A model generated the notes under the pieces. It saw nothing but the letters and a program-made list of their open reading frames with translations. It did no database searches and was not told where the DNA came from. DNA of 36,536 nucleotides, taken from Mycobacterium sp. 1465703.0. GTDB taxonomy: Bacteria; Actinomycetota; Actinomycetes; Mycobacteriales; Mycobacteriaceae. The position numbers were made by a program, and so were the translations under genes. Where the stretch lies: positions 1 through 36,536 of the forward strand of contig NZ_LZKU01000117.1 in NCBI RefSeq assembly GCF_001672975.1. Direction: 5' to 3'. Positions 1 to 8,767 of this stretch are shown piece by piece. Position 1 is the stretch's first letter; each line of letters starts with the position of its first letter.

Positions 1-35
1 CTCGGGGAAGCACGAGTTCCCGTCGGCCTGACGGT

Positions 36-470
36 TCAGCGGCCGGACCGGCCGGATGCCAATGCGGCGATCACGGCCACCATTGAGCACGCCACCGCAC
101 CGACCGCGGCGCCCGCCCCGACGTACAGGCCGTATTCGGCCGACACCGGCGGGCTGACGTTGAGCTTGTAGTACCACACCGTCAGCGCCACGATCAGCGA
201 TGAAATCAACAGTGCGCCAACAGAAGCAAGCTTCACCGACAGACCGCGGCCCATCATCGCGCCGACCACCAACAGCGTGGAGGCCAACAGCACGATGAGC
301 TGACCCGCGCCGAACCCCCGGGGCAGTTCCAAATTGCCGTGAGCGCCGCCGATTGCGTTGGCCCAGCCCCCGCCGTTCACGGTCGTCCTCAGCCACGGCA
401 ACCACGCGCTGGCCGACACCACCACGGCGAAAAACGCCACCAGCCAGCCGGGGCGCAGTCGGCGACTCAT
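36..470 (-). CDS. Four-helix membrane protein (Rv0912-like)
   Basis: A 144-residue integral membrane protein of unknown function. Four hydrophobic segments are visible: one just after the basic N-terminus (MSRRLRPGW), then segments starting near GAGQLIVLL, KLASVGALL and YVGAGAAVG. Between helices one and two is a roughly 35-residue loop rich in Gly, Trp and Asn. The frame stays open upstream to 524, but the ATG at 470 places the basic residues directly before the first helix, which suits positive-inside topology. It is the last gene of the minus-strand run that starts at echA6, 73 bases beyond the SRPBCC gene. Position and topology match M. tuberculosis Rv0912. No catalytic motif is seen. Confidence 0.75.
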   Translation of the reverse strand: MSRRLRPGWLVAFFAVVVSASAWLPWLRTTVNGGGWANAIGGAHGNLELPRGFGAGQLIVLLASTLLVVGAMMGRGLSVKLASVGALLISSLIVALTVWYYKLNVSPPVSAEYGLYVGAGAAVGAVACSMVAVIAALASGRSGR

Positions 471-543
471 GGTAGCGAGATTAACTGACTGCGACTCCGA
501 TCCGGGTGAGCGAGCAGAGGACACCGCCGCTTAACGCCGGCGG

Positions 544-1017
544 TCAGCGGTGGACCCCGCTGTCGCCGTTCGTGGTCGGGTCAGCTTTGGTGAACACGGT
601 GACGAAGTTCTCCAGCGATTGGTTGATGTCGCCGCGCAGGGCCGCGGCGACGATCACGCCGATGGGGCCGAATAGCGCCGGGCCGCCTAGGTGCACGTCG
701 AAGCTGACCACCGAGCCGTCGTCCTTGGGCGCGACCTTGGCCATCAGCTTGACCTTCACACCGCCGACGCCATCGCCGTTGAGCGTCATGCCCTCTGGCG
801 GCTTGTAGCGCACCACCGTCCATTTGATCCGGTTGTACATGCCCTTGACCTCGACGATCGATTCGACGACCGTGCCCTTTTCGATGTCGTCGGGCAAGGT
901 GCTGCGCCACACCCGGTGAATGGTCAGCCAGTCCCTATACCGGGACAGGTCGGAGGCATGCTGCCAGGCCACCTCGGGTGGCAGCGGGACATCGATAGAT
1001 CCGGAAAGCTTCGCCAT
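544..1017 (-). CDS. SRPBCC-fold protein, Rv0910-like (annotated toxin of a TA pair)
   Basis: A 157-residue protein that reads as a START/Bet v1-like (SRPBCC, polyketide-cyclase/dehydrase) domain over nearly its full length. It has the usual N-terminal strand (KLSGSIDVPLPPEVAWQHASD), a Trp/Tyr-rich helix region (YRDWLTIHRVW), the central strands and a long C-terminal helix ending ENFVTVFTKA. Such folds bind hydrophobic ligands. The M. tuberculosis counterpart Rv0910 is annotated as the toxin of a type II pair with Rv0909; toxicity cannot be judged from sequence. The start lies 3 bases after the stop of the small partner gene, so the two are surely co-transcribed and probably co-translated. The C-terminus (about 12 polar residues) is slightly longer than I recall for Rv0910. 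Confidence 0.82.
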   Translation of the reverse strand: MAKLSGSIDVPLPPEVAWQHASDLSRYRDWLTIHRVWRSTLPDDIEKGTVVESIVEVKGMYNRIKWTVVRYKPPEGMTLNGDGVGGVKVKLMAKVAPKDDGSVVSFDVHLGGPALFGPIGVIVAAALRGDINQSLENFVTVFTKADPTTNGDSGVHR

Positions 1018-1020
1018 CGC

Positions 1021-1209
1021 TCAGTTCTGCTGGTCGCCGGTGTCCGCGGCACCGGTGGCCTTCTTGGCCTGTTGCTGCACCTGGTGGATGGTGTCGGTGT
1101 ACTTGCCCTGCGTCTTGGCGTCGACGAACTCGCCGGCCTTGTCGATCGCCATCTCGACTTTGTCGGCGTTCTGCGACAACAGATCCTTGGCCTTATCCAG
1201 GAAACCCAT
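1021..1209 (-). CDS. Small helical protein, Rv0909-like (annotated antitoxin)
   Basis: A 62-residue protein starting [11 protein letters not shown] and ending TGDQQN. It is charged, Lys/Asp/Gln-rich and predicted to be almost entirely helical, with a basic-amphipathic start and a disordered tail. The ATG at 1209 is preceded by a strong Shine-Dalgarno (AGGGAGGG on the minus strand), which fixes this start although the frame stays open far upstream through ctpE. Rv0909 of M. tuberculosis is annotated as the antitoxin partner of Rv0910. The sequence also resembles the small Rv0909 family found across actinobacteria. It sits between ctpE (65 bases upstream) and the SRPBCC gene (3 bases downstream). 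Confidence 0.82.
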   Translation of the reverse strand: MGFLDKAKDLLSQNADKVEMAIDKAGEFVDAKTQGKYTDTIHQVQQQAKKATGAADTGDQQN

Positions 1210-1274
1210 GCGCCCTCCCTTTTCCCGGCATCGTACTTGCCCGGCGACAGCTTGCTGGCAGGGTGTTCGGCGCC

Positions 1275-3660
1275 TCAGCGCCATACCTGCGGCTGCACAC
1301 CCAGCAGTCTGGCCCGGATCCACCATGAGGCCTCGATCGCGGCGGCGCCCAGCACACCGACCCCCAGGGCGGTCGAGGTCACCGCGACATTGGACGGGTC
1401 CAGCAGGAACGCCTTGCGCGCCAGCGGGAGGCTGAAGATCACCACATAAGCCAGGCCCGAGACGATTACCAGCGCCACCCGCCACCACTGGTAGGGACGG
1501 GCCACCACCGCCAGTACCCACAGCGCCGTCATCAGCAAGGTGATCAGGGCCGCAGTCGACGCCTGATCCTGTTGGACGAAGCTGGCGTGCCGACCGTGAT
1601 AGGCCAACAGGTAGGAGGCGAACGTCGCCGACCCGACGATCAGCCCGGATGGCAGCGCGGAGGAGAGCACCCGGCGCACGAAGCCCGAGTGGGCGCGTTC
1701 GTTGTTGGGCGCCAGGGACAGAATGAACGACGGTATCCCGATGGTGAACCAGGCCGCGATGGTGACGTGGATGGGCTGGAACGGATACAACAGGGGGTCG
1801 GCCTTCAGTGGTTTGGAAAGCAGGCATTCGATGCCCACCAGCAACGCCAGCAGCACCGAGTACACCGTTTTGGTCAAAAACAGGTTGGCGACGCGCTCGA
1901 TGTTGCCGATCACCCGCCGCCCCTCACCGACGACGTATGGCAGTGTGGCAAAGCTGTTGTCCAGCAGGACGATCTGCGCAACGGCGCGAGACGCCGGGCT
2001 GCCGGCGCCCATCGCGACGCCGATATCGGCGTCCTTGAGCGCCAGCACGTCGTTGACGCCGTCGCCGGTCATCGCGACGGCGTGTCCGTGTGATTGCAGG
2101 GCGCGCACGATGGCGCGCTTCTGGTCCGGCCGCACCCGGCCGAAGGTGGTGTGGGCGTCCAGTGCATCGGCCAATTGCGCGGGCTCTGACGGCAGTCGGC
2201 GCGCGTCCATCGTCTCCCCGTGCAGACCGAGCTTGCCGGCCACAGCGCCGACCGAGACCGCGTTGTCCCCGGACAACACCTTGACCGAAACACCTTGATC
2301 AGCAAAGTAATCCAACGTTTCACGGGCGTCGGGGCGCACCTTTTGCTCGAGCACCACCAGCGCGACCGGAGTGACTCGGCCCGGTGCGCTCGGGTGATCG
2401 ACGGCGACGTCACCGGCGCCTACCAGCAGCACCCGCAATCCCTGCGCGCCAATCCGCTCGGCCTGTTCGGCGGCCGCCGAGCCCGGCTCGAGCAACACGT
2501 CCGGCGCCCCCATCACCCAGTTGCCGTGGTCCGCGAACGACACACCGCTCCATTTGGTGGCCGATTTGAAAGGTGCTGTCGCCGTGGCGGTCCAGCCGGG
2601 CGGCTCGGGATAGGCCTCGGCGATCGCCTGCATGCTGGCGTTGGGTCGCGGATCAGCCGCGGCCAGACGCCAGCACAGCGGCGATCCGCTCACGCTCCCC
2701 CGACTCGCCGAGTTCGTCCACGGTCGCGACCCGCATGCCGCTCTCGGTCAGGGTGCCCGTCTTGTCCGCGCAGACCACGTCGACCCGTGCCAGCCCTTCG
2801 ATGGCGGGCAGCTCCTGCACCAGGCAGCGCCGCTGACCGAGCCGGACCACCCCGACCGCGAACGCGACCGAAGTCAGCAACACCAGTCCTTCGGGAACCA
2901 TCGGCACCAGTGCGCCGACCGTGCGGAGCACGGCCTGCCGCCAGTCCGCCCGCGTGGTGAACAGCTGGGTGTAGATGGTGAGCAGTCCGGCGGGTATCAA
3001 CAGGTAGGTGATGAACTGCAGGATGCGGTTGATACCGTTGCGCAGTTCGGATTTCACCAAGGTGAACTTGCTGGCCTCCTCGGCGAGCTTGGTCGCATAG
3101 GCGTCCGGTCCGACCTTGGTAGCGCGGTAGGCGCCGCCGCCCGCGACGACGAAACTGCCCGACATCACCGGGTCGCCGACGGCCTTGGCGATCGGGTCGG
3201 CCTCACCGGTGAGTAGCGACTCGTCGACTTCCAGGTTCGCCTCTTCGACGATTTCGCCGTCGACGACGATCCGATCACCGGGGCCCAGTTCGATGATGTC
3301 GTCGAGCACCACCTCATCGGGCGGCACCGCCCGGGTACCGGATTGCCTGCGCACCAAGGGCTTCGCTTGCCCGACGATCGCCAGCTTATCCAGCGTCTGC
3401 TTGGCCCGGATCTCCTGAACCATGCCGACGACGCTGTTCGCGATGATCAACAGGCCGAACATGCCGTTGATCACCGAGCCCGTCGCGAGCACGATCAGCA
3501 GCAAAACCCCCAGGATCGCGTTGATCCGGGTGAAGACATTGGCCCGCACGATATCGGTGATGCTTCGGGTGGCACGTTCCCGCACCGCGTTGGTCTTGCC
3601 GTCGGAAACCCGCTGCGCGACTTCGGCGTCGGTGAGCCCGGAGGTAGCGGCGAGAGTCAT
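1275..3660 (-). pseudogene. ctpE: ctpE, P-type ATPase, interrupted by a frameshift
   Basis: A P-type cation ATPase; CtpE of mycobacteria has been linked to calcium uptake. The coding information is in two frames. The N-terminal part (3660 down to a stop at 2653-2655, 335 residues) holds the first membrane helices, the TGEAD actuator motif near residue 151, the PEGL membrane motif near 256 and the phosphorylation site DKTGT (Asp299). The C-terminal part continues in another frame from about 2668 to 1275 and holds the hinge TGDGVND and the last six helices. Total length is 2386 bases, one more than a multiple of three and close to the roughly 797 codons of intact CtpE. The break lies near 2665-2671. 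It is either a real disruption or an assembly error; no other damage is visible. The start ATG overlaps the stop of the upstream lipoprotein gene (ATGA), implying coupled translation. Confidence 0.85.
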
Positions 3661-5240
3661 CGGGTGAAGGTTCCCAGCTTGTTCGAGTCGTAGTACTCCA
3701 AGTTCAGCGTGTTGGCCGCGAAAACAGCCTTGGAAACCGTTCCGGGCGGGGCGTTTTCGTCGGCCAACGGGAAGGTGAAGGTGTCACCGTCCCAATGGTT
3801 GAGGGTGACCGTCCGGTTTTTCGGGCCCATCGCCAGTTGCAGCACGCCGTCGCGTTCGGTCACGATCGCCGGACCCCAGTAGTCGCTGGCGTAGCTGCCG
3901 GCATAGTCGCTGAGCGGTCGGGCCGGGGCGGGGTTGGCCGGGGGCTGCTTGCCGACCAGCGAACCCACCGGGTTGTTCAGCCAGCCGATCGCTTGCTTGT
4001 ACATGGGTCCCCAATCCTCGCGGATTTGCCCGTACCGGACCAGGTCCATGAATTCGGCGGTCAGCGTCTCCGGGATGCCGTAAGGCGCGGCGTTGGTCAG
4101 CGCGATGATGGCCACATCCTCGGCCGGCATCACCACGAAGTTGGTCGCCGCCCCCAAATCGAAAGCACCGGAATGGCTGTACTCGGTGCGGCCCGAGGAA
4201 TCGACCGAGGAGTTGAAGCCGTAACCGTAAAAACCGGTGCGCGCCTTCGGCGTCTTCGCGGGCGACGACACCATCTGCGGGCTGGTGGCGGGCAGCAAGG
4301 CTTCCGGCGACGCGATCCGCCGGCCGTTATGAGTTCCGTTGCCCAACAACATCAATAGCCAGCGGGCCATGTCATTCACCGATGAACTCACCCCGCCTGC
4401 CGGTGACTGCGGATCCGGGTCCCGCTGAAAACGAGCCTGCCACTTGTCATCGACCTTGATGTGGTTGACCGCATGGTTGGGCCGGGCGATGAAGTCGGCG
4501 AAGCGCGAGCTGGTCGAGGCCATTCCCAGCGGGCGGTAGAGCACGTCGCCGGACAGGTCCTCCCATGATTTGCCCGCGGCGGCCGCCACCGCCTCGGCAG
4601 CGGCGGTGATCCCATAGTTGGTGTAGGCGTAGCTGATTCGGAAGGGGTCAAGTGGCAGGTACTTGAGCCGCTGCAGCGTTTGCCGCCGGTCGTAGCCCAG
4701 GTCTTCGAGTTTGTCACCGGCGTGATCGGGCAGCCCCGAGCGATGTGAATACAGATCGCCGACGGTGACATGGCTGGTGACGTAGGGATCGCTCAGTGTG
4801 AACCACGGCAGCTTGGACGCGACGGGCGTGTCCCATGCGACGACGTTGTCGCTGACTTCGTGCGCGACCACTGTCGCGCCCACCGACTTGGACACCGAGG
4901 CCAACTGGAAGACGGTGTCGGCGTCCACCTTGTTGTCCTGGGCCTGCCCCTTGCTCACGTCTTTGGTGCCGAAACCTTTGGCGTACAATACTTTTCCGTC
5001 GTGGACGATGGCTACGGCCATCCCCGGGATGCCGGTGCTTTTCATCAGGTCATCGACAAGCCCGTCGACCTTCGCGACGGCCTCGTCGATGCGGCCGGCG
5101 GGAATCGTCACGCCGGAGGCCTGGTTGGGCGCGACGTCGGACGGTGTGGACGGCGGCCCGGCTATCGGCTGCGCGGAGCCGCATCCGGTCAGCCCGAGCA
5201 GCACCGCGGTGAAGGCAGTCGCGGCCGCACGTTTGGTCAT
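3657..5240 (-). CDS. Beta-lactamase/esterase-like serine hydrolase lipoprotein (Rv0907-like)
   Basis: A 527-residue exported lipoprotein of the class C beta-lactamase / D-alanyl-D-alanine carboxypeptidase-like family. The signal peptide ([10 protein letters not shown] onward) ends in a lipobox LTGC with Cys20 as the lipidation site. The nucleophile motif SxxK is Ser115-Val-Ser-Lys118 (LASVSKS), the YxN motif appears as Tyr-Thr-Asn in SYAYTNYGI, and HSG in EYSHSGAFD takes the place of KTG. About 100 C-terminal residues form the extra beta domain common in this family. The frame is open to 5297, but the ATG at 5240 gives the proper signal peptide. The substrate is unknown; peptidase, esterase or lactamase activity are all possible. 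It lies between an MBL-fold gene (41 bases upstream) and ctpE (4-base overlap). Confidence 0.88.
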   Translation of the reverse strand: MTKRAAATAFTAVLLGLTGCGSAQPIAGPPSTPSDVAPNQASGVTIPAGRIDEAVAKVDGLVDDLMKSTGIPGMAVAIVHDGKVLYAKGFGTKDVSKGQAQDNKVDADTVFQLASVSKSVGATVVAHEVSDNVVAWDTPVASKLPWFTLSDPYVTSHVTVGDLYSHRSGLPDHAGDKLEDLGYDRRQTLQRLKYLPLDPFRISYAYTNYGITAAAEAVAAAAGKSWEDLSGDVLYRPLGMASTSSRFADFIARPNHAVNHIKVDDKWQARFQRDPDPQSPAGGVSSSVNDMARWLLMLLGNGTHNGRRIASPEALLPATSPQMVSSPAKTPKARTGFYGYGFNSSVDSSGRTEYSHSGAFDLGAATNFVVMPAEDVAIIALTNAAPYGIPETLTAEFMDLVRYGQIREDWGPMYKQAIGWLNNPVGSLVGKQPPANPAPARPLSDYAGSYASDYWGPAIVTERDGVLQLAMGPKNRTVTLNHWDGDTFTFPLADENAPPGTVSKAVFAANTLNLEYYDSNKLGTFTR

Positions 5241-5281
5241 GCCGCGAACCCTAACGCGGTGAGGATGGCCGCAGCGTGAAT

Positions 5282-6391
5282 CTACAGCTGCCACCACGGG
5301 TCGGATTTTCCCGGCTCGGTGGGATCGAGGCGTTGGCCGGGCAGTGGCACCGCCACATTCACCTGCTCGGGCGCCGCTGCGGCGAGCAGGCGCTCAACCG
5401 GTTCCGCCCACGGGTGCGGGGCCAACCGGAAAGTGCCCCAATGGATCGGCACCAGCAGTCCGCCGTCGGTAACGTCCAGATGCGCCCGCACCGCCTCCTC
5501 GGGGTTCATGTGAACGTCCGGCCACGCCGTGTTGTAGGCCCCGATGGGCAACAGGGTCAGGTCAAACGGCCCGTGATCGGCGCCGATCTGCGCGAAGCTC
5601 TTGGTGTAGCCGGTGTCGCCGCCGAAGTACGCGCGGTGCGTCGGGCCGATGAACGCCCACGACGCCCACAGCGTGGTGTTGCGATCCAGGAAACGTCCCG
5701 AGAAATGCCGTGCCGGTACGCAAACCATGGTCAGCTCGTCGACCTTGGTGCTCTGATGCCAGTCCAGCTCGATGATGCGGTGCTCGGGTATCCCCCACCT
5801 GCGCAGGTGGGCGCCGATGCCGAGCGGCACGACGAACGGGGCCCGCTGGGTGTGGGCCAACGCCACGACCGTGTCGATGTCGAGGTGGTCGTAGTGGTCA
5901 TGGCTGATCACCACCGCGTCGACGGCGGGCAGCGCTTCGAGTTGAACCGGCGGCGGATGCAGCCGCTGCGGCCCGACCACGTCCGACGGTGAGCAGCGGT
6001 TGCTCCACACCGGATCGGTGAGCACCCGGTAACCGTCGATCTCCAGCAGCGCCGTGGAATGGCCGAACCAGCTGACGGCCAGCCGGCTGGGGTCAGCGTC
6101 GAGGATGCCCGGCGGCGCCAGCGGGATCGGCCCCTTGGGCCGGCTGCCACCCCGGTTCCCGATCAGCTCCCACGCCACCAGCCGCAGTTGCTCGCGGTCC
6201 ATCGTGATGCCGGACCCGGGTTCGAGGTTGACGAAGGCGCCGTCGCGGTAGTGCGGCGATCCCGCCGTCACCGCCGCGATCGCAGCGGGGTGGGCGCCGA
6301 GGGCGTCCGGCGCGCCGTGCAGCGCCCGCACCAGCCAACCACCGGCCGCAAGCGACGCCGTGCCGGCGACCAGCCGTAGCGTCCCCCGCAT
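5282..6391 (-). CDS. Metallo-beta-lactamase fold hydrolase, UlaG/NAPE-PLD-like (Rv0906-like)
   Basis: A 369-residue metallohydrolase. The metal-binding signature HxHxDH is in SHDHYDHLD (His164, His166, Asp168, His169). Other candidate ligands are His229 (PARHFSGR), Asp259 (YFGGDTGYT) and His317 (PIHWGTF). The order WFGHST, metal motif, ARHFSGR, GGDTGY, IHWGTF is typical of the UlaG/NAPE-PLD branch of the fold rather than true beta-lactamases. The first 25 residues contain a hydrophobic stretch that could be an N-terminal anchor. The substrate is unknown; phosphodiester bonds of lipids are plausible by family. It starts 5 bases after the echA6 stop, so it is in that operon. An 18-base perfect palindrome lies within the coding region at 5794-5811. 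Confidence 0.87.
   Translation of the reverse strand: MRGTLRLVAGTASLAAGGWLVRALHGAPDALGAHPAAIAAVTAGSPHYRDGAFVNLEPGSGITMDREQLRLVAWELIGNRGGSRPKGPIPLAPPGILDADPSRLAVSWFGHSTALLEIDGYRVLTDPVWSNRCSPSDVVGPQRLHPPPVQLEALPAVDAVVISHDHYDHLDIDTVVALAHTQRAPFVVPLGIGAHLRRWGIPEHRIIELDWHQSTKVDELTMVCVPARHFSGRFLDRNTTLWASWAFIGPTHRAYFGGDTGYTKSFAQIGADHGPFDLTLLPIGAYNTAWPDVHMNPEEAVRAHLDVTDGGLLVPIHWGTFRLAPHPWAEPVERLLAAAAPEQVNVAVPLPGQRLDPTEPGKSDPWWQL
5794..5811. repeat. 18-bp perfect palindrome inside the MBL-fold gene
   Basis: CCCACCTGCGCAGGTGGG reads identically on both strands with no central spacer. It encodes part of AHLRRWG in the hydrolase, so it is under protein constraint. It could be a protein-binding site, a hairpin in the mRNA, or chance in GC-rich coding DNA. 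Confidence 0.7.
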
Positions 6392-6396
6392 GATCG

Positions 6397-7128
6397 TCAG
6401 GCCCCCTGGAACTTCGGCGGCCGCTTCTCGATCCGGGCGACCTGCGCCTCGACCACGTCTTGGCTGCTCCAGGCTTTGTCGAAGAGTTCCTTGTGCACCG
6501 GCCCGGCTTCTTCGATGGCGCCGTCGTCGTTGAGCACCCGCTTGGCGTGCTGAATCGCGAGCGGAGCCAGCCCGGCGATCTCGGCCGCCCAGGCCTGCGC
6601 GTCGGCGAGCGTCCCGATGCGGTTGGCCATCCCGGTCTGTAGCGCCACCTCGGCGGTCAGCTTCTCCGCCGTGAGCAGCATCGCCCGGGCCCGGCCGTGG
6701 CCGACCAGCGAGGACAACCGCCGGATACTCCAGTTATCTAGCGCCAGACCATATTTCGAGGTCGGGAATTGAAAGAACGCGTCCGGTGCCACCACCCGCA
6801 GATCGCATTGCATGGCCAGCTGTAGGCCGGCGCCGATGGCCGGACCGTTGATGGCGCCGATCACCGGTATCAGCGTGGCGTCGAGCACCTTGTGCAGCTC
6901 GATGAGCCGGTCGGGGTAGTCGGCGGCAAAGGCGTCCCCGCTCAGATCCGCGCCGGCGCAGAACACCGTGCCCTGACCGGTCAACACGATCGCGCGGGTG
7001 GAGCCGTCGCCCGCCTTCAGCACGGCCTCGCGCAGCTCCTCGACGAGCTGAGAGTTCAAGGCGTTGCGGCGCTCGGGGCGCTGCAGCTCGATGGTCATGA
7101 CTGCTTCGGCCTGGGTAACACCGATCAT
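6397..7128 (-). CDS. echA6: EchA6, catalytically degenerate enoyl-CoA hydratase homologue
   Basis: A 243-residue crotonase-fold protein. The fold is clear ([18 protein letters not shown] oxyanion hole, [17 protein letters not shown]). Both catalytic glutamates of true hydratases are replaced: the GGGCELA position reads GAGLQLA with Gln103, and the PE position reads Pro122-Thr123. This matches EchA6 of M. tuberculosis, known as a non-catalytic acyl-CoA binder that feeds FAS-II and mycolate synthesis and as the target of THPP compounds. The chosen ATG at 7128 gives [10 protein letters not shown]; a GTG at 7179 would add 17 residues reaching into the divergent accD3. It heads the minus-strand operon. 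The 27-base gap to accD3 holds a palindromic CTATATAG that could be its -10. Confidence 0.9.
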   Translation of the reverse strand: MIGVTQAEAVMTIELQRPERRNALNSQLVEELREAVLKAGDGSTRAIVLTGQGTVFCAGADLSGDAFAADYPDRLIELHKVLDATLIPVIGAINGPAIGAGLQLAMQCDLRVVAPDAFFQFPTSKYGLALDNWSIRRLSSLVGHGRARAMLLTAEKLTAEVALQTGMANRIGTLADAQAWAAEIAGLAPLAIQHAKRVLNDDGAIEEAGPVHKELFDKAWSSQDVVEAQVARIEKRPPKFQGA

Positions 7129-7138
7129 GGCAGCCACC

Positions 7139-7146
7139 CTATATAG
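7139..7146. promoter_or_regulatory. Palindromic -10 box shared by divergent echA6 and accD3
   Basis: CTATATAG lies in the 27-base gap between the echA6 and accD3 start codons. On the plus strand TATATA ends 10 bases before the accD3 GTG; on the minus strand the same hexamer ends 11 bases before the echA6 ATG. Both spacings fit a mycobacterial -10 of a leaderless or nearly leaderless transcript, and no Shine-Dalgarno precedes either start. Sharing one box would make the two genes compete for polymerase. Confidence 0.5.
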
Positions 7147-7155
7147 CCTCGTCAC

Positions 7156-8649
7156 GTGAGTCCTATCACGGCTGGTCAACTACGCGATGCGGTGCTGGAC
7201 GAAAATTCCTTCATCCGCTGGGACAGCGAACCGCTCGCCGTGCCGGTCAACGCGTCCTACGCGCAAGAACTAGCCGACGCCAGGGCCGCGACGGGTCTGG
7301 ACGAATCGGTGCTGACCGGCGAGGGGCGCATCTTCGGCCGGCGGGTCGCGGTGGTGGTGTGCGAGTTCGGCTTCCTGGGCGGGTCGATCGGGGTGGCCGC
7401 GGCCGAACGGATCACCGCGGCGGTGCAGCGGGCGACCGCCGAGGGGCTGCCGCTGCTGGCCTCGCCGAGCTCCGGCGGCACCCGGATGCAGGAGGGCACC
7501 GTCGCGTTTCTGCAGATGGTGAAGATCGCCGCGGCCGTCCGGCTGCACAAACAGGCGCACCTGCCTTACCTGGTCTATCTGCGCAACCCGACCACCGGCG
7601 GGGTTTTTGCGTCCTGGGGTTCGCTGGGCCATGTCACGGTCGCGGAACCGGGCGCGCTGATCGGCTTCCTCGGCCCGCGGGTATACCAGCTGCTCTACGG
7701 CGAGCCCTTCCCCGAGGGCGTCCAGAGCGCGGAGAACCTGCAGCGGCACGGAGTGATCGACGGCGTCATCCCGCTCGGCGAACTGCGCCGGACGCTGGAT
7801 CGCGCCCTGACCGTGATCGCCGATCCTCCCCAGCCGCTGCCCGCGCCGGACCCCGACGAACCGATACCTGACGTCGCGACGTGGGACTCCGTGGTGGCGT
7901 CGCGGCGGCCGGATCGGCCGGGTGTGGGGCTGTTGCTGCGGCACGGCGCCACCGAGCCGGTGCTGCTGTCGGGCACCGGCCAGGGAGAGGCGGCGACCAC
8001 GGTATTGGCGCTGGCCCGATTCGCCGGCCAGCCGGTGGTGGTGCTTGGCCAGCAGCGACTGACGGGCGGGGTCGAAAAGGGCGGGGTGGGCCCCGCGTCG
8101 CTGCGCGAGGCCCGCCGCGGCATGGCGCTGGCCGCCGAGTTGCGCCTGCCGCTGGTGCTGGTGATCGATACCGCGGGGCCGGCCCTGTCCGCCGAAGCCG
8201 AACAGGGCGGGCTGGCCGGGCAGATCGCCCAGAGTCTGGCCGAGCTGGTGACGCTCGATACGCCGACGGTGTCGGTGCTGCTCGGGCAGGGCAGCGGCGG
8301 GCCGGCCCTGGCGATGGTGCCCGCCGATCGGGTGCTGGCCGCGTTGCACGGCTGGCTGGCGCCGCTGCCGCCGGAGGGGGCCAGCGCGATCGTTTTCCGC
8401 GACACCGATCACGCCGCCGAACTCGCTGCGGCACAAGGCATCCGGTCAGCGGATCTGCTGGCATCGGGCATCGTCGACGCGATCGTGCCCGAGCATCCCG
8501 ATGCCGCCGACGAGCCGGTCGAGTTCGTCCAGCGATTGTCAAAAGCCATCGCCACCGAGGTGCAGGCCCTGCGCGAGCTCCCGTCCGAGGAGCGGCTGGC
8601 CGCCCGATTGCAGCGCTACCGCAACATCGGTGTGCCGCGCGACAGGTAG
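7156..8649 (+). CDS. accD3: AccD3, acyl-CoA carboxylase carboxyltransferase-like protein
   Basis: A 497-residue carboxyltransferase with two crotonase-fold halves. The first half (about 1-240) has [13 protein letters not shown] and [29 protein letters not shown], the classical beta-subunit signatures. The second half (about 255-490) carries the alpha-like region ([35 protein letters not shown]). There is no N-terminal zinc-ribbon Cys set as in bacterial AccD. Length matches AccD3 of M. tuberculosis. The start is a GTG at 7156 with no Shine-Dalgarno, consistent with leaderless translation. Which acyl-CoA it uses, and which biotinylated alpha subunit it pairs with, cannot be told here; no acc partner is nearby. 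It diverges from echA6 and is followed by a hairpin at 8668-8685. Confidence 0.92.
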   Translation: MSPITAGQLRDAVLDENSFIRWDSEPLAVPVNASYAQELADARAATGLDESVLTGEGRIFGRRVAVVVCEFGFLGGSIGVAAAERITAAVQRATAEGLPLLASPSSGGTRMQEGTVAFLQMVKIAAAVRLHKQAHLPYLVYLRNPTTGGVFASWGSLGHVTVAEPGALIGFLGPRVYQLLYGEPFPEGVQSAENLQRHGVIDGVIPLGELRRTLDRALTVIADPPQPLPAPDPDEPIPDVATWDSVVASRRPDRPGVGLLLRHGATEPVLLSGTGQGEAATTVLALARFAGQPVVVLGQQRLTGGVEKGGVGPASLREARRGMALAAELRLPLVLVIDTAGPALSAEAEQGGLAGQIAQSLAELVTLDTPTVSVLLGQGSGGPALAMVPADRVLAALHGWLAPLPPEGASAIVFRDTDHAAELAAAQGIRSADLLASGIVDAIVPEHPDAADEPVEFVQRLSKAIATEVQALRELPSEERLAARLQRYRNIGVPRDR

Positions 8650-8667
8650 ACCACGCACCAGAAACGC

Positions 8668-8688
8668 CGACGCGGGCGTGCGTCGTTT
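8668..8688 (+). terminator. Stem-loop after accD3
   Basis: CGACGC and GCGTCG pair around the 6-base loop GGGCGT, followed by TTT. It begins 19 bases after the accD3 stop. The short T-run is weak by E. coli standards but usual for mycobacterial terminators. It would separate accD3 from prrA. Confidence 0.5.
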
Positions 8689-8721
8689 ACCTCTCGGCGC
8701 GGGTGATGCGGCCGCCGACGC

Positions 8722-8735
8722 CGCGAGGCCTCGCG
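8722..8735. promoter_or_regulatory. 14-bp perfect palindrome upstream of prrA
   Basis: CGCGAGGCCTCGCG is a perfect palindrome 32 bases before the prrA ATG. This position would overlap the promoter or leader of prrAB. It may be an operator. PrrA is reported to be autoregulated in M. tuberculosis, but a match to a PrrA site is not claimed. Confidence 0.4.
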
Positions 8736-8767
8736 CCTCCCGCAGCCACGGTGGACAATCAGGCAAA

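Noticed and set aside
691..1449. Long plus-strand open frame (252 codons) opposite the Rv0910/Rv0909-like genes and ctpE
   Set aside because: It is a high-GC shadow frame: composition is Arg/His/Gly-rich, it has no recognisable domain, and it covers genes on the other strand that have clear families and ribosome sites.
1210..1827. N-terminal extension of the Rv0909-like frame up to 1827
   Set aside because: It lies inside ctpE in another frame. The strong AGGGAGGG just before the ATG at 1209 shows where translation starts.
2653..2693. Programmed frameshift or two separate ctpE half-genes
   Set aside because: No slippery sequence or stimulatory structure is seen, and the downstream half has no convincing ribosome site, so a simple indel is the better reading.
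2220..2960. Plus-strand open frame of 246 codons across ctpE
   Set aside because: Antisense to the P-type ATPase catalytic region; Arg/Pro-rich with no family pattern.
7129..7179. GTG at 7179 as the start of echA6
   Set aside because: It would overlap the accD3 coding start and add 17 residues not expected in EchA6; the ATG at 7128 gives the known length.
7270..8436. Minus-strand open frame of 388 codons opposite accD3
   Set aside because: Shadow of accD3; its sequence is Gln/Arg/His-rich without domains, while accD3 carries carboxyltransferase signatures.
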